From Spirochaetaceae bacterium (GTDB lineage Bacteria; Spirochaetota; Spirochaetia; JABEVK01): a DNA stretch of 13,911 nt. The notes under the pieces were generated by a model. The model had not been told where the DNA came from. It did not search any database and saw only the letters and a program-made list of their open reading frames with translations. The stretch covers positions 1-13,911 of the forward strand of contig JAHFSN010000018.1 of NCBI GenBank assembly GCA_023265735.1. The letters run 5' to 3'. Below, piece after piece: positions 7,504-13,911 of the stretch (position 1 is its first letter; every line of letters begins with the position of its first letter). The translations under genes and the position numbers were made by a program.

Positions 7504-8807
7504 TGGCGGGTCCGCGGGTTGCGTTTGAGACCCTAGGCTGCAAGCTGAACCAGTATGAAACCGAGGCTATCGCCGCGGGGTTCCTCGGTTTGGGCTGGTG
7601 CGTCGTCGATTCCCGGGAAGCCGCCGAAGCCTACGTAATCAACACCTGCACCGTCACCAACAAGGCGGATCGAAAGAGCCGCAATGTCTTCCACAGGTTC
7701 CTCGGTCTTCCCTTCCATCCCATCGTGGTGGTGACAGGATGCTTCGCCGAAAGCGCCAAAGACAGGCTGGAGGCGACCCCGGGAATCACCTTTGTGGTTC
7801 CGAACCGAGCCAAGAACCAAATTGGCGCCCTGGTCGATGCGTACCACAGGGGAGCGGTCTCTTCCCCCCGCCTCCCCCTCCCCAACCCCTTCGGGTTCCC
7901 CGTGCCCCGAAGGGTCTTTCATACCCGGGCAACCCTCAAAATTCAGGATGGCTGCGACAACTTCTGCAGCTTCTGCATCATTCCCTCGGTGCGCGGGCGA
8001 GCGATCAGCCGTCCATGGATCGAGGTCCTCGAGGAGGCCCGAAGCCTCATTTCCCAGGGGAGGAAGGAACTTGTTCTGTCGGGGGTGAACATGGGCCGCT
8101 GGACCGATGGCGAACGCAATTTCGCCTTCCTGGTCCGCAGCCTCCTCAATCTCGAGGGGGACTTTCGGGTGCGGATCACGTCCCTCGAACCCGATGCGCT
8201 GGGCGACGACTTTCTCGAGCTCTTCGACCACCCGAAGATGTGCCCCCACCTCCATCTTTGCCTGCAAAGCGGAAGCACGAGGATCCTTTTCGCCATGGGC
8301 CGGCAGTACACCCTCGACGACTACACGGCCCTGGTGTACCGGCTTCGGTCCCGGCGACCGTCGGTTAACCTCACCACCGACCTCATCGCTGGTTTTCCGG
8401 GGGAAACCCCCGAGGAATTTGAGAAGACCCTGGAAGCCCTCAGGTTCCTTCGCTGGGGAGACGTCCACGCGTTCCCGTTCAGTCCTCGAAAGGAAACCCG
8501 GGCCCAGAGGATGCCGGGACAGATCCCCGACACAACGAAGGCTGTTCGGACCGAGAGACTCCGGCAGGAGGCCCAGACGATGCGCCTTGAGGTGATGAAT
8601 GGGCTCATAGGTGAATCTCGAAGGGTTCTGGTGGAAACTCCTGGGATTCGAACGAAAGCTACAACCCTCCGCGGCGTCACCGAAGACTACTTTCCCGTGC
8701 GGTTCCCCGGGGTGGCGGCGTGGAATGAGTTCGTCGACGTCAGACTTGTTCGCGTGGAGTCAGAGGGAGGTCAGCTGTTCTTTCAGGCTTCGGTCGTTCC
8801 GGTCTGA
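7503..8807 (+). CDS. mtaB: tRNA (N6-threonylcarbamoyladenosine-37) methylthiotransferase MtaB
   Basis: A 434-residue radical-SAM methylthiotransferase expected to turn t6A37 into ms2t6A37. The MtaB signature is clear: LGCKLNQYETEAI (11-23, C13), NTCTVTNKADRKSR (47-60, C49) and VTGC (77-80, C80), followed by the radical-SAM site GCDNFCSFCIIPSVRGR (150-166) with C151, C155 and C158. A proline-rich linker (about 120-136) joins the first two domains. The C-terminal part (about 370-432) corresponds to a TRAM-like region. The ATG overlaps the rarA stop (TGATG), with GGAGG seven bases upstream inside rarA, so translation is probably coupled. Unlike miaB and rlmN it has no flavoprotein gene beside it. 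Its last 25 bases overlap the convergent EAL gene, and no terminator hairpin is visible there. Confidence 0.94.
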   Translation: MAGPRVAFETLGCKLNQYETEAIAAGFLGLGWCVVDSREAAEAYVINTCTVTNKADRKSRNVFHRFLGLPFHPIVVVTGCFAESAKDRLEATPGITFVVPNRAKNQIGALVDAYHRGAVSSPRLPLPNPFGFPVPRRVFHTRATLKIQDGCDNFCSFCIIPSVRGRAISRPWIEVLEEARSLISQGRKELVLSGVNMGRWTDGERNFAFLVRSLLNLEGDFRVRITSLEPDALGDDFLELFDHPKMCPHLHLCLQSGSTRILFAMGRQYTLDDYTALVYRLRSRRPSVNLTTDLIAGFPGETPEEFEKTLEALRFLRWGDVHAFPFSPRKETRAQRMPGQIPDTTKAVRTERLRQEAQTMRLEVMNGLIGESRRVLVETPGIRTKATTLRGVTEDYFPVRFPGVAAWNEFVDVRLVRVESEGGQLFFQASVVPV

Positions 8808-10264
8808 TCCGTGCCGTTGTTGGCCATTTCGGCAAAGGTCTGGGAGAAGGTCTTCAGGAGCCGCAAGAAATCGGGAAACGGCAAAGGTTTGCTGAAGTAG
8901 AAACCCTGAAACACCGTACAGCCCTGCTGAAAGAGCCAATCGATCTGCCGGCGCGTTTCGGTACCTTCCACAATGATCCCCAGGTTTAGGTCCCTGGCGA
9001 GGGCCACAATGGCCCGGGTGAGGGCCTGGTCGCTGGGACTGTCGGGAATACCGTCGACAAAGGACTTGTCGATCTTGACCACATCGATGGGGAGATCCTT
9101 GAGGTAACTGAGGCTGGAATAGCCCGTGCCAAAATCGTCGACGAGAATCTTGAATCCCGCCTCGCGCAGCAGAGTTGCCTTGTGAATGGTGTCCTGGACG
9201 TTTTCCATCAATCCGCTTTCGGTGATCTCCAGTTTGAGGCTCCCCGGGTCGATGCCCCGCCGGCGGGAGATATCCTTCACCATGAAGGCGATGTCTTCGT
9301 AGTTGAACTGCGACGTCGAGAAATTGACGGAAACGGAAACGTGCTTGAAGCCTGCCTTCTGAAGGTCCAAGATGTACCCGATCGCCGAGTGCAGGATCCA
9401 CTGACCCAGGGGAATGATGAGGCCCGTCTCCTCGGCCACGGGAATGAACTTCGACGGTGGGATGAAGCCGCGGGTCGGGTGTTTCCAGCGGATGAGGGCC
9501 TCGGCGCCAATAATCCGGCCCTGCACCTTCGAGGTTCCCCAGTGACGCACTTCCACCTGGGGATGAAGGAACAGCTCAAACTGGGGCTTTTCGTCGGGGT
9601 TGGCCTGGGATTCCAGGGCCAGCAGGATGCCGTTCTGAAGCTCCACATTTTCCACCATCCTGTCCTTGAGCTCGGGGGTGAACAGCTGGAAGGGAACCTT
9701 GTTCTTGACCGCTTCGGAGAGTGCAATGTCGGCGTGACGAAGGAGAGTGGACTTCTTTCGGCCGTGCTCGGGGTAGAAGGCAACCCCCAAATTGACCCCC
9801 AGGGAAATGGTCAATCCGGCCATGACGTGGCTTTTTTCCACTTTCTCAACGAGCTGCCGGGCCAGTTCCTTGATGTCGTTGTAGTTCTCGAAGGACTCGA
9901 CAAGAATGAAGAACTCGTCCTCGTGGGTGTGGTACAAACGCCCGCTGTCGCCCAGAACCTTCTGAATTCGCAGGGACGTCTGATACAGAACCCATTCGGG
10001 AATTTTTGTCGAGAAGGTTCGTTTCAGCATTCCAAAGCTATCGTTGAGGGCCATGAAAATCCCGGCCTTCTGGTCCTTGGTCCGCTCGAGGATACTTTCC
10101 AGCTCGCGATGGAGGACAACAGAGTTCGGAAGGCCCGTGTCGGGATTGGTGGTCAGCTGGAGTCCAAGCCTGTCGGACCGCTTTCGCTCCGACGACAAGG
10201 TATCTTCCAAAGCCTCAATGACCTTTTTCCAATGGAGTTTTTCCGATTCAACCAACAGACCCAA
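8783..10264 (-). CDS. Degenerate-GGDEF/EAL protein, probable cyclic-di-GMP phosphodiesterase
   Basis: A 493-residue cytosolic protein without membrane segments. A short helical N-terminus (1-35) precedes a diguanylate-cyclase-like domain (about 36-200) that keeps DTGLPN (42-47) but has HEDEF (114-118) in place of GGDEF; it is probably not a cyclase and may bind GTP or act as a regulator. The EAL domain (about 205-475) keeps the expected metal and catalytic residues: E255 in EALIRW, N314 in VNFS, E346 in EITES, D376/D377 in DDFGTGYSS, K397 in VKIDKSF, E433 in VEGTET and QGFYFSKP (453-460). One deviation is H234 in FLHPQ, where most family members have YQP. It should hydrolyse cyclic di-GMP to pGpG. 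The TTG start at 10264 is the first after an in-frame TAA two codons up and has GAGGT five bases before it. It lies 18 bp after the PerR-like gene, so they are likely co-transcribed. Confidence 0.9.
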   Translation of the reverse strand: MGLLVESEKLHWKKVIEALEDTLSSERKRSDRLGLQLTTNPDTGLPNSVVLHRELESILERTKDQKAGIFMALNDSFGMLKRTFSTKIPEWVLYQTSLRIQKVLGDSGRLYHTHEDEFFILVESFENYNDIKELARQLVEKVEKSHVMAGLTISLGVNLGVAFYPEHGRKKSTLLRHADIALSEAVKNKVPFQLFTPELKDRMVENVELQNGILLALESQANPDEKPQFELFLHPQVEVRHWGTSKVQGRIIGAEALIRWKHPTRGFIPPSKFIPVAEETGLIIPLGQWILHSAIGYILDLQKAGFKHVSVSVNFSTSQFNYEDIAFMVKDISRRRGIDPGSLKLEITESGLMENVQDTIHKATLLREAGFKILVDDFGTGYSSLSYLKDLPIDVVKIDKSFVDGIPDSPSDQALTRAIVALARDLNLGIIVEGTETRRQIDWLFQQGCTVFQGFYFSKPLPFPDFLRLLKTFSQTFAEMANNGTDQTGTTEA

Positions 10265-10282
10265 GGCTTACCTCTTTTGTGG

Positions 10283-10693
10283 TCATCGACGGCAATCGGG
10301 GCAAACACCCCGATAATGCACTTGAGTCTCTCGAACCAAGAAATCTTTCAAGGACTCTGGAACCGCCAAGTCCTCCGAAGGGAGATCAAAGATCCTCTGG
10401 CAGACTTCGCAGTGGAAATGCGCGTGGTGCGGCTCAGCCAAGTCGTATCGGGCTTCGGCCCCGTCCACATGCACCGGTATCGCGATCTTCTTTTCCACAA
10501 AGAGATTGATCGTGTTGTACACCGTCGCCCTCGAGAGGCTCGGGATGCACGGGTGGAGGTCAGCAAAAATCTGAGACACCGACGGATGCTCTTTACTGCG
10601 GTGGAGGTACTCGAAAATCGAGACCCTTTGAAATGAAGCCTTGATTCCCTTCTGACGCAACAGGGCATCAGAGCGTGCGGCGAGCGTATCCAC
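10283..10693 (-). CDS. perR: Fur-family regulator, PerR-like peroxide sensor
   Basis: A 136-residue winged-helix repressor of the Fur family. The DNA-recognition segment is SLSRATVYNTINLF (52-65). All five regulatory metal ligands of B. subtilis PerR are present, offset by one: H36, D84, H90, H92 and D103. Having Asp at 103 instead of Glu is the PerR feature needed for iron-catalysed histidine oxidation. The structural zinc site is intact: C95-x-x-C98 and C131-x-x-C134. A PerR role (repression relieved by peroxide) is therefore more likely than Fur or Zur, though targets are unknown. GTG at 10693 has AGGAAGGA three bases upstream. The gene lies 42 bp after the exported-protein gene and just before the EAL gene, which links peroxide sensing with cyclic-di-GMP turnover. 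I see no clear palindromic Per box in the upstream gap. Confidence 0.88.
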   Translation of the reverse strand: MDTLAARSDALLRQKGIKASFQRVSIFEYLHRSKEHPSVSQIFADLHPCIPSLSRATVYNTINLFVEKKIAIPVHVDGAEARYDLAEPHHAHFHCEVCQRIFDLPSEDLAVPESLKDFLVRETQVHYRGVCPDCRR

Positions 10694-10710
10694 TTGTCCT
10701 TCCTCATTCT

Positions 10711-10739
10711 ATTTAAGCGCCCGGCACCTCCTCCGTCAA
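10711..10739 (-). promoter_or_regulatory. Weak candidate promoter for the PerR-like gene and EAL gene
   Basis: On the minus strand TTGACG (10739-10734, overlapping the stop codon of the preceding gene), a 17-base spacer and TTAAAT (10716-10711, four of six matches). Start of transcription would be about 10704, giving a leader of about ten bases that still holds the AGGAAGGA ribosome site. TAGAAT overlapping the -10 is an alternative hexamer, but its spacing to TTGACG is too long. Confidence 0.33.
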
Positions 10740-11425
10740 GGCTTAGCAAATCCGGCTTTGAGGCTGAGTCCCGAGATAAGGTAGCGGATAGGTTGGTTTT
10801 CGCCCCCCCAGCCGGCGGGCTGAACCAAGAATACCAGGGCGACCCGTCCTTCGTAAGGTGAGGGAACAAAACCCACAAGGGTGGCCCATCGCCAGAGGCC
10901 TCCCCTGTCGCTCACCGTCTTGATACCCCGGCCCGTGGCGACGACGGAAAGCTCCAGCCGCTCGATCCACGTAGGGTCGTCGGAGTTCCTGGTAAGCCTG
11001 AGGGTCAGCCGATAGAAGTCTTCGTCGTAGATGAGCGGAAAGACCCCGAGCTGAAATTGGACGGGTTCGAGTTTGAACCGGGCGAATACCGCGTCCACCT
11101 CGGGCCCCCGGGCTGCCCACCAGCCGTCCTGGTCGTCCTTCCAGTCGGGCCACGTTTTCTCCCAAAGGACCACATCCTCCACAAGGTCGTAGACCCGGAG
11201 GCGAACTTGCTGTCCGCCTCCGGCCCACCTTCGCTCCAGGGTCGAAAAGGCACCGTCGGGACCCCAGCCGAGGGCGTAGAGTTCGTCGGTCACGGGGATA
11301 GGCGGCGCACCGGACGGCCGTCCCTTGCCTACGAGGTGGCCGATCTCCAAGGCCGGAGGAAGCGGAAAGGCTCCGAGCGACGCCGCGCAGAGTCCGAGGG
11401 CGAGGACCAGCCAGCCGCGGATCAC
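10736..11425 (-). CDS. Exported protein of unknown function
   Basis: A 229-residue protein that I do not recognise. It starts with a typical signal peptide: R3, a hydrophobic core (WLVLALGLCAASL, 5-17) and a plausible signal peptidase I site after A19. C13 is not in a lipobox, as the residue before it is Leu. The mature part is mostly predicted beta strand, with a proline-rich start, a stretch resembling one propeller blade (DELYALGWGPDGAFSTLERR, 47-66) and a Trp/Asp-rich patch (WEKTWPDWKDDQDGWW, 88-103). GTG at 11425 is chosen because it overlaps the menA stop as GTGA, a common coupling arrangement, and puts the signal sequence at the very N-terminus; a TTG at 11449 would add eight polar residues. 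Coupling to menA suggests co-expression with a membrane quinone enzyme, but no function can be assigned. Confidence 0.75.
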   Translation of the reverse strand: MIRGWLVLALGLCAASLGAFPLPPALEIGHLVGKGRPSGAPPIPVTDELYALGWGPDGAFSTLERRWAGGGQQVRLRVYDLVEDVVLWEKTWPDWKDDQDGWWAARGPEVDAVFARFKLEPVQFQLGVFPLIYDEDFYRLTLRLTRNSDDPTWIERLELSVVATGRGIKTVSDRGGLWRWATLVGFVPSPYEGRVALVFLVQPAGWGGENQPIRYLISGLSLKAGFAKP

Positions 11426-12339
11426 CGCAAGCCGATTCCCGAGATCCAAGCCAGAATCGATACCAGGGTATACATCAGAAACGCCTGGGTCACGGCTCCC
11501 ATGTTGGGCCCCTTGGTGGCATGGGAGAAGCCGCGGTGGAACATCCCCCTCCAGTACGGGATGCTGAGGGCCAACCCCCCGATGACGGCCACAAAGAAAG
11601 TCCGGGGAACCAGGTCAAGAAATGCCAGGACGGCGAGCAAAACGTAGGACAGGGTGGGAAGGATGACGACTAGAAGACTCGCAGCGGGTCCCCACAGGAT
11701 GGCCAACGTCTTCCTCTGGGCCAGGGCGTCGCCCTCCCGATCACAGCAGTTGTTGACCGTCAGGATCGACGCGATGAAGAGAAAACTGGGAACACTGAGG
11801 AGCGGAACCTTCCACCAGTCGGCCGCCGCCCAGCGGTCGGGCCAGGCCGCCACGAAGAAGACGATGGTCCATAGCACCGTCCCCAGGAAGAATCCCGCAA
11901 AGAACTCACCCCACGGCGTCGAACTGATCGGCTTGGGCCCCCCAGAGTATAGGAAGGCCACCGCAAAGCTGGCAATTCCCATGACGAGAAGGGGCCAGCC
12001 CGTCCACAGCACGAGGAAGAGTCCCAGGACCGCCGCAAAAGCAAAGAGGGCAAGGCCGGTAACCAGGGCGTAGCCGGGGGCGACCCGGTTGTGGACCAGG
12101 ACCTTGTCGGCCTCCCGGTTGGTGGCCGGAGCATCGACGCCGCGCTCAAAATCAAAGTACGTGTTAAAGGCCGTGGTCCCCATATCTACGGCCAGGACCG
12201 CTACGAAGAGCAGGCTGATCGTCAGCCACGGAACGGACCCCAGCACCCAGAGTGATGCCAGCAGCGCCAAGACGAAGGTGGAAACGCTGACGATCTTGGT
12301 CCGGATCTCGATGATTCTCAGGAAGGTTTTCCACGTCAT
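11422..12339 (-). CDS. menA: UbiA-family prenyltransferase, MenA-like (1,4-dihydroxy-2-naphthoate prenyltransferase)
   Basis: A 305-residue integral membrane protein with eight or nine hydrophobic segments. Both Asp-rich prenyl-diphosphate/Mg sites of the UbiA family are present: N-x-x-x-D-x-x-x-x-x-D in NTYFDFERGVDAP and D-x-x-x-D in NNCCDREGDAL. YSGGPKPISSTPWGEFFAGF and the run after the second site (RKTLAILWG) resemble MenA more than UbiA, CyoE or ChlG, so the likely reaction is prenylation of dihydroxynaphthoate in menaquinone synthesis at the cytoplasmic membrane. No other men genes are in the window, which leaves the substrate inferred. ATG at 12339 has only a weak GGTGA nearby; a TATGGT hexamer lies five bases upstream, so the mRNA may be nearly leaderless. 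It follows rlmN by 48 bp and overlaps the exported-protein gene by four bases. Confidence 0.82.
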   Translation of the reverse strand: MTWKTFLRIIEIRTKIVSVSTFVLALLASLWVLGSVPWLTISLLFVAVLAVDMGTTAFNTYFDFERGVDAPATNREADKVLVHNRVAPGYALVTGLALFAFAAVLGLFLVLWTGWPLLVMGIASFAVAFLYSGGPKPISSTPWGEFFAGFFLGTVLWTIVFFVAAWPDRWAAADWWKVPLLSVPSFLFIASILTVNNCCDREGDALAQRKTLAILWGPAASLLVVILPTLSYVLLAVLAFLDLVPRTFFVAVIGGLALSIPYWRGMFHRGFSHATKGPNMGAVTQAFLMYTLVSILAWISGIGLR

Positions 12340-12344
12340 GGTTC

Positions 12345-12373
12345 ACCATACCTTACCGGGAATGTGAGTTCAA
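12345..12373 (-). promoter_or_regulatory. Candidate menA promoter with +1 near the ATG
   Basis: On the minus strand TTGAAC (12373-12368, four of six matches), a 17-base spacer and TATGGT (12350-12345, four of six). The -10 ends five bases before the ATG at 12339, so transcription would start at the start codon or within a base or two of it. It suggests that menA and the genes after it can be expressed apart from rlmN. Confidence 0.4.
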
Positions 12374-12380
12374 CTCCCGG
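12356..12380. repeat. 25-bp inverted repeat (6-13-6) over the menA -35 region
   Basis: Perfect arms CCGGGA (12356-12361) and TCCCGG (12375-12380) enclose 13 bases that contain the proposed -35 hexamer. A smaller palindrome, GAGTT-C-AACTC, lies inside and shares two bases with one arm, so the two cannot form together. No T-run follows on the minus strand, so it is not a standard rlmN terminator. The geometry matches the repeat at 3067-3091. Confidence 0.45.
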
Positions 12381-12387
12381 CAGGCTT

Positions 12388-13425
12388 CTAGAAGTCCTCG
12401 ATGACGGGACGAAGTAGCGCCTTGGTCGACAGAAGGCCGCAGGCCGCGTAGATATCCTGGCCGCGGCTGCGGCGGATGGTGGCCGGAATTCCCCGTTCGG
12501 TGAGGGCGTCGCGCATACGCACCAGGGCCGCTTCGTCGGATCCCGCCAGCGGAGTGCCTGGGATGGGATGAAACCGGATGAGGTTGACCCGAATCTTCAG
12601 TCCGTGAAGGAGCCGGACCAGCTCCTTCACATGGCGAGGCGTGTCGTTGACTCCGGCAAAGGCGATGTACTCGATGCTGAGCCGTCGGCCATCGATCCTC
12701 TGGGTCCGTTTGAGAAAGGCAATGATGTCGGTGAGCGAGTGGACATTCTGAACGGGGAGGATTTGCCGTCTCTCGTCCTCAAAGGGATTGTGAAGCGAGA
12801 GGGCGAACCGAACCTTGGTCTGGGCAAATAGGGTTTCCAGGGCGGGCAGGAGTCCGACGCTGGAAACGGTCACGCGCTGGTTCCCGAACCCCAGCCCCCA
12901 ATCGGAGGTCAGGACCTCGAGGCTCTTCAGGGTATTGTCGAGGTTGTCCAGAGGCTCCCCCATCCCCATGTAGACCACGTTGGTCAGGCTTTCCCCTTCT
13001 GGGAGGCTTCGGATTTGATTCAAGATTTCGTTGGAGCTCAGATGGGCCTGAAAACCCTGCTTCCCCGTCATGCAGAACAGGCACCCCATCTTGCAGCCGA
13101 CCTGGGTCGACAGGCAGAGGGTTTGCCGGTCCTCGTCGGGGATAAAGGCCGCCTCGACGAAACGGCCGGCGGCTGGGAAGAGATATTTCTTTGTCCCGTC
13201 AATCGAAGCATCGACGCGGGACGGCGGCGACAAGCCCAGGGTGAACTCATCGCTTAGCCGCTGCCGGAGGGCTTGGGGCAGGTCGGTCATGGCCTCGAAG
13301 TTTGCCACCCTCCTTTGATAGAGGTGATGGGCCAGCTGAGAGCCTACGAAGGGCTTGTGCCCGAGCTCCCCCGCCAAGTCTCTGAGTTCGTGGAGGGTCA
13401 TGCCAAACAGCGGCCGGGGATCCAT
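12388..13425 (-). CDS. rlmN: Dual-specificity RNA methyltransferase RlmN
   Basis: A 345-residue radical-SAM enzyme that methylates C2 of A2503 in 23S rRNA; the E. coli enzyme also makes m2A37 in some tRNAs. Signature features: the radical-SAM cysteines C111, C115 and C118 in QVGCKMGCLFCMTGKQGF, YMGMGEPLDN (152-161), and both methyl-transfer cysteines, C104 (TLCLST) and C329 in the C-terminal RRSRGQDIYAACGLLSTK. The Ala in DIYAACG after the RSRG run favours RlmN over Cfr. The ATG at 13425 overlaps the stop of the FNR2 gene by one base (TGATG), with GGAGG about ten bases upstream, so the two genes are translationally coupled. This repeats the arrangement of FNR1 and miaB. Confidence 0.95.
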   Translation of the reverse strand: MDPRPLFGMTLHELRDLAGELGHKPFVGSQLAHHLYQRRVANFEAMTDLPQALRQRLSDEFTLGLSPPSRVDASIDGTKKYLFPAAGRFVEAAFIPDEDRQTLCLSTQVGCKMGCLFCMTGKQGFQAHLSSNEILNQIRSLPEGESLTNVVYMGMGEPLDNLDNTLKSLEVLTSDWGLGFGNQRVTVSSVGLLPALETLFAQTKVRFALSLHNPFEDERRQILPVQNVHSLTDIIAFLKRTQRIDGRRLSIEYIAFAGVNDTPRHVKELVRLLHGLKIRVNLIRFHPIPGTPLAGSDEAALVRMRDALTERGIPATIRRSRGQDIYAACGLLSTKALLRPVIEDF

Positions 13426-13911
13426 CAGAAATACACCTCCGAAAGGATGTTTCGGTAGGGTACGCCTCGCCGAATGAGGATGTCGCGGGCCTCGACGATC
13501 ATGGTGGCGCTGCCGCAGAGGTAGTACGGTCTATCCGCGGGCCAGGAGTTGGTTTCCAGATACGTCGTGAGGCGTCCGCTTGTCAGGCCGGGGCCCGTGT
13601 CCGCGCTGGCGCAGCGAACGTAGCGAGGCCCCAGGGTCCGCTCCAGGGCCTCCTGTCCGAAAAACTGACTCCTGGTTCGAGCCCCCTGGACCAGGGTCTT
13701 GTCGGCGGCCATTCCCGATGCGACCATCGAGAGAAAGGGAGCCACCCCTGTTCCATTGGCGATCCAGACCGCGGGGCCCGGGGTCCCCACAAAGGACCCG
13801 AACGGTACGCTGCAGTAGATTCGGTGCCCCGGCCGGACGGCTTGCAGCTGGGGGGTCAGCCAGCCGTCGCGGGCCAGGTTGAACAGGACCCCTGCCTCGG
13901 GGTCGTCCTTT
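13425..13911 (-). CDS. FNR2: FNR-family flavoprotein reductase coupled to rlmN, N-terminus beyond window edge
   Basis: The frame is open from the window end to TGA at 13427-13425 and gives the last 162 residues of a reductase related to FNR1. The visible part contains the end of the FAD barrel (VRPGHRIYCSVPFGSF), the NAD(P) loop ANGTGVAPFLSMV, the LCGSATMIVEARDIL nucleotide-binding stretch, and the same C-terminal EVYF as FNR1. Shared positions run along the whole NAD(P) domain, but identity is moderate, so these are distant paralogues rather than a recent duplication. An internal GTG at 13790 is not the start, as conserved FAD-barrel residues lie before it. The flavin motif RxYS would lie outside the window. 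Coupling to rlmN by a one-base overlap suggests it supplies electrons for that radical-SAM enzyme, which is inference. Confidence 0.85.
   Translation of the reverse strand, partial: KDDPEAGVLFNLARDGWLTPQLQAVRPGHRIYCSVPFGSFVGTPGPAVWIANGTGVAPFLSMVASGMAADKTLVQGARTRSQFFGQEALERTLGPRYVRCASADTGPGLTSGRLTTYLETNSWPADRPYYLCGSATMIVEARDILIRRGVPYRNILSEVYF

Noticed and set aside
11380..11395. Lipobox in the exported protein
   Set aside because: The residue before C13 is Leu, not Gly/Ala/Ser, and the signal peptidase I site after A19 is better.
12356..12380. tRNA-like T-arm or rlmN terminator in the rlmN-menA gap
   Set aside because: The 48-bp gap is too short for a tRNA, has no CCA-stem structure, and the hairpin is not followed by T residues.
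13425..13790. FNR2 as a short 121-residue gene starting with GTG at 13790
   Set aside because: The frame stays open to the window end and the residues upstream match the end of an FAD-binding barrel, so this is an internal Val.

Overview
The window is a GC-rich stretch of bacterial chromosome, gene-dense and mostly of household type. I see no phage, transposon, CRISPR, rRNA or tRNA signal. A chemoreceptor with two membrane segments, a cyclic-di-GMP phosphodiesterase, a MenA-like prenyltransferase and frequent GTG/TTG starts suggest a motile, menaquinone-using bacterium, probably Gram-negative. Acidobacteriota or a similar deep-branching phylum would fit, but the sequence alone does not fix the taxon.

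Layout. At the left edge, on the minus strand, lie a chemoreceptor, a small ferredoxin/flavodoxin-NAD(P)H-type reductase (FNR1), miaB, and a REC-histidine kinase hybrid cut by position 1; they are read in that order from 5313 down to 1. In the middle, on the plus strand, rarA (with an extra C-terminal domain of about 265 residues) overlaps mtaB by one base. From the right edge, on the minus strand, come a second FNR-type reductase (FNR2, cut by the window end), rlmN, a MenA-like UbiA prenyltransferase, an exported protein of unknown function, a PerR-like regulator and a GGDEF/EAL protein. The EAL gene and mtaB converge and overlap by 25 bases.

How the genes may work together. Three radical-SAM RNA-modifying enzymes lie within 13 kb: MiaB (ms2i6A37), MtaB (ms2t6A37) and RlmN (m2A2503 in 23S rRNA and, in E. 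coli, m2A37 in some tRNAs). All three can act on adenosine 37 of tRNA. Two of them, MiaB and RlmN, each sit directly behind and are translationally coupled or nearly coupled to their own FNR-type flavoprotein. Radical-SAM enzymes need a low-potential electron, so the repeated pairing suggests dedicated reductases for RNA-modifying radical-SAM enzymes. This is the most interesting pattern in the window. A second theme is initiation: rarA, FNR1 and menA lack a good Shine-Dalgarno site and have a -10-like hexamer ending 5-7 bases before the start codon, as expected for leaderless mRNAs. Two 25-bp inverted repeats with the same 6-13-6 geometry overlap the proposed FNR1 and menA promoters.
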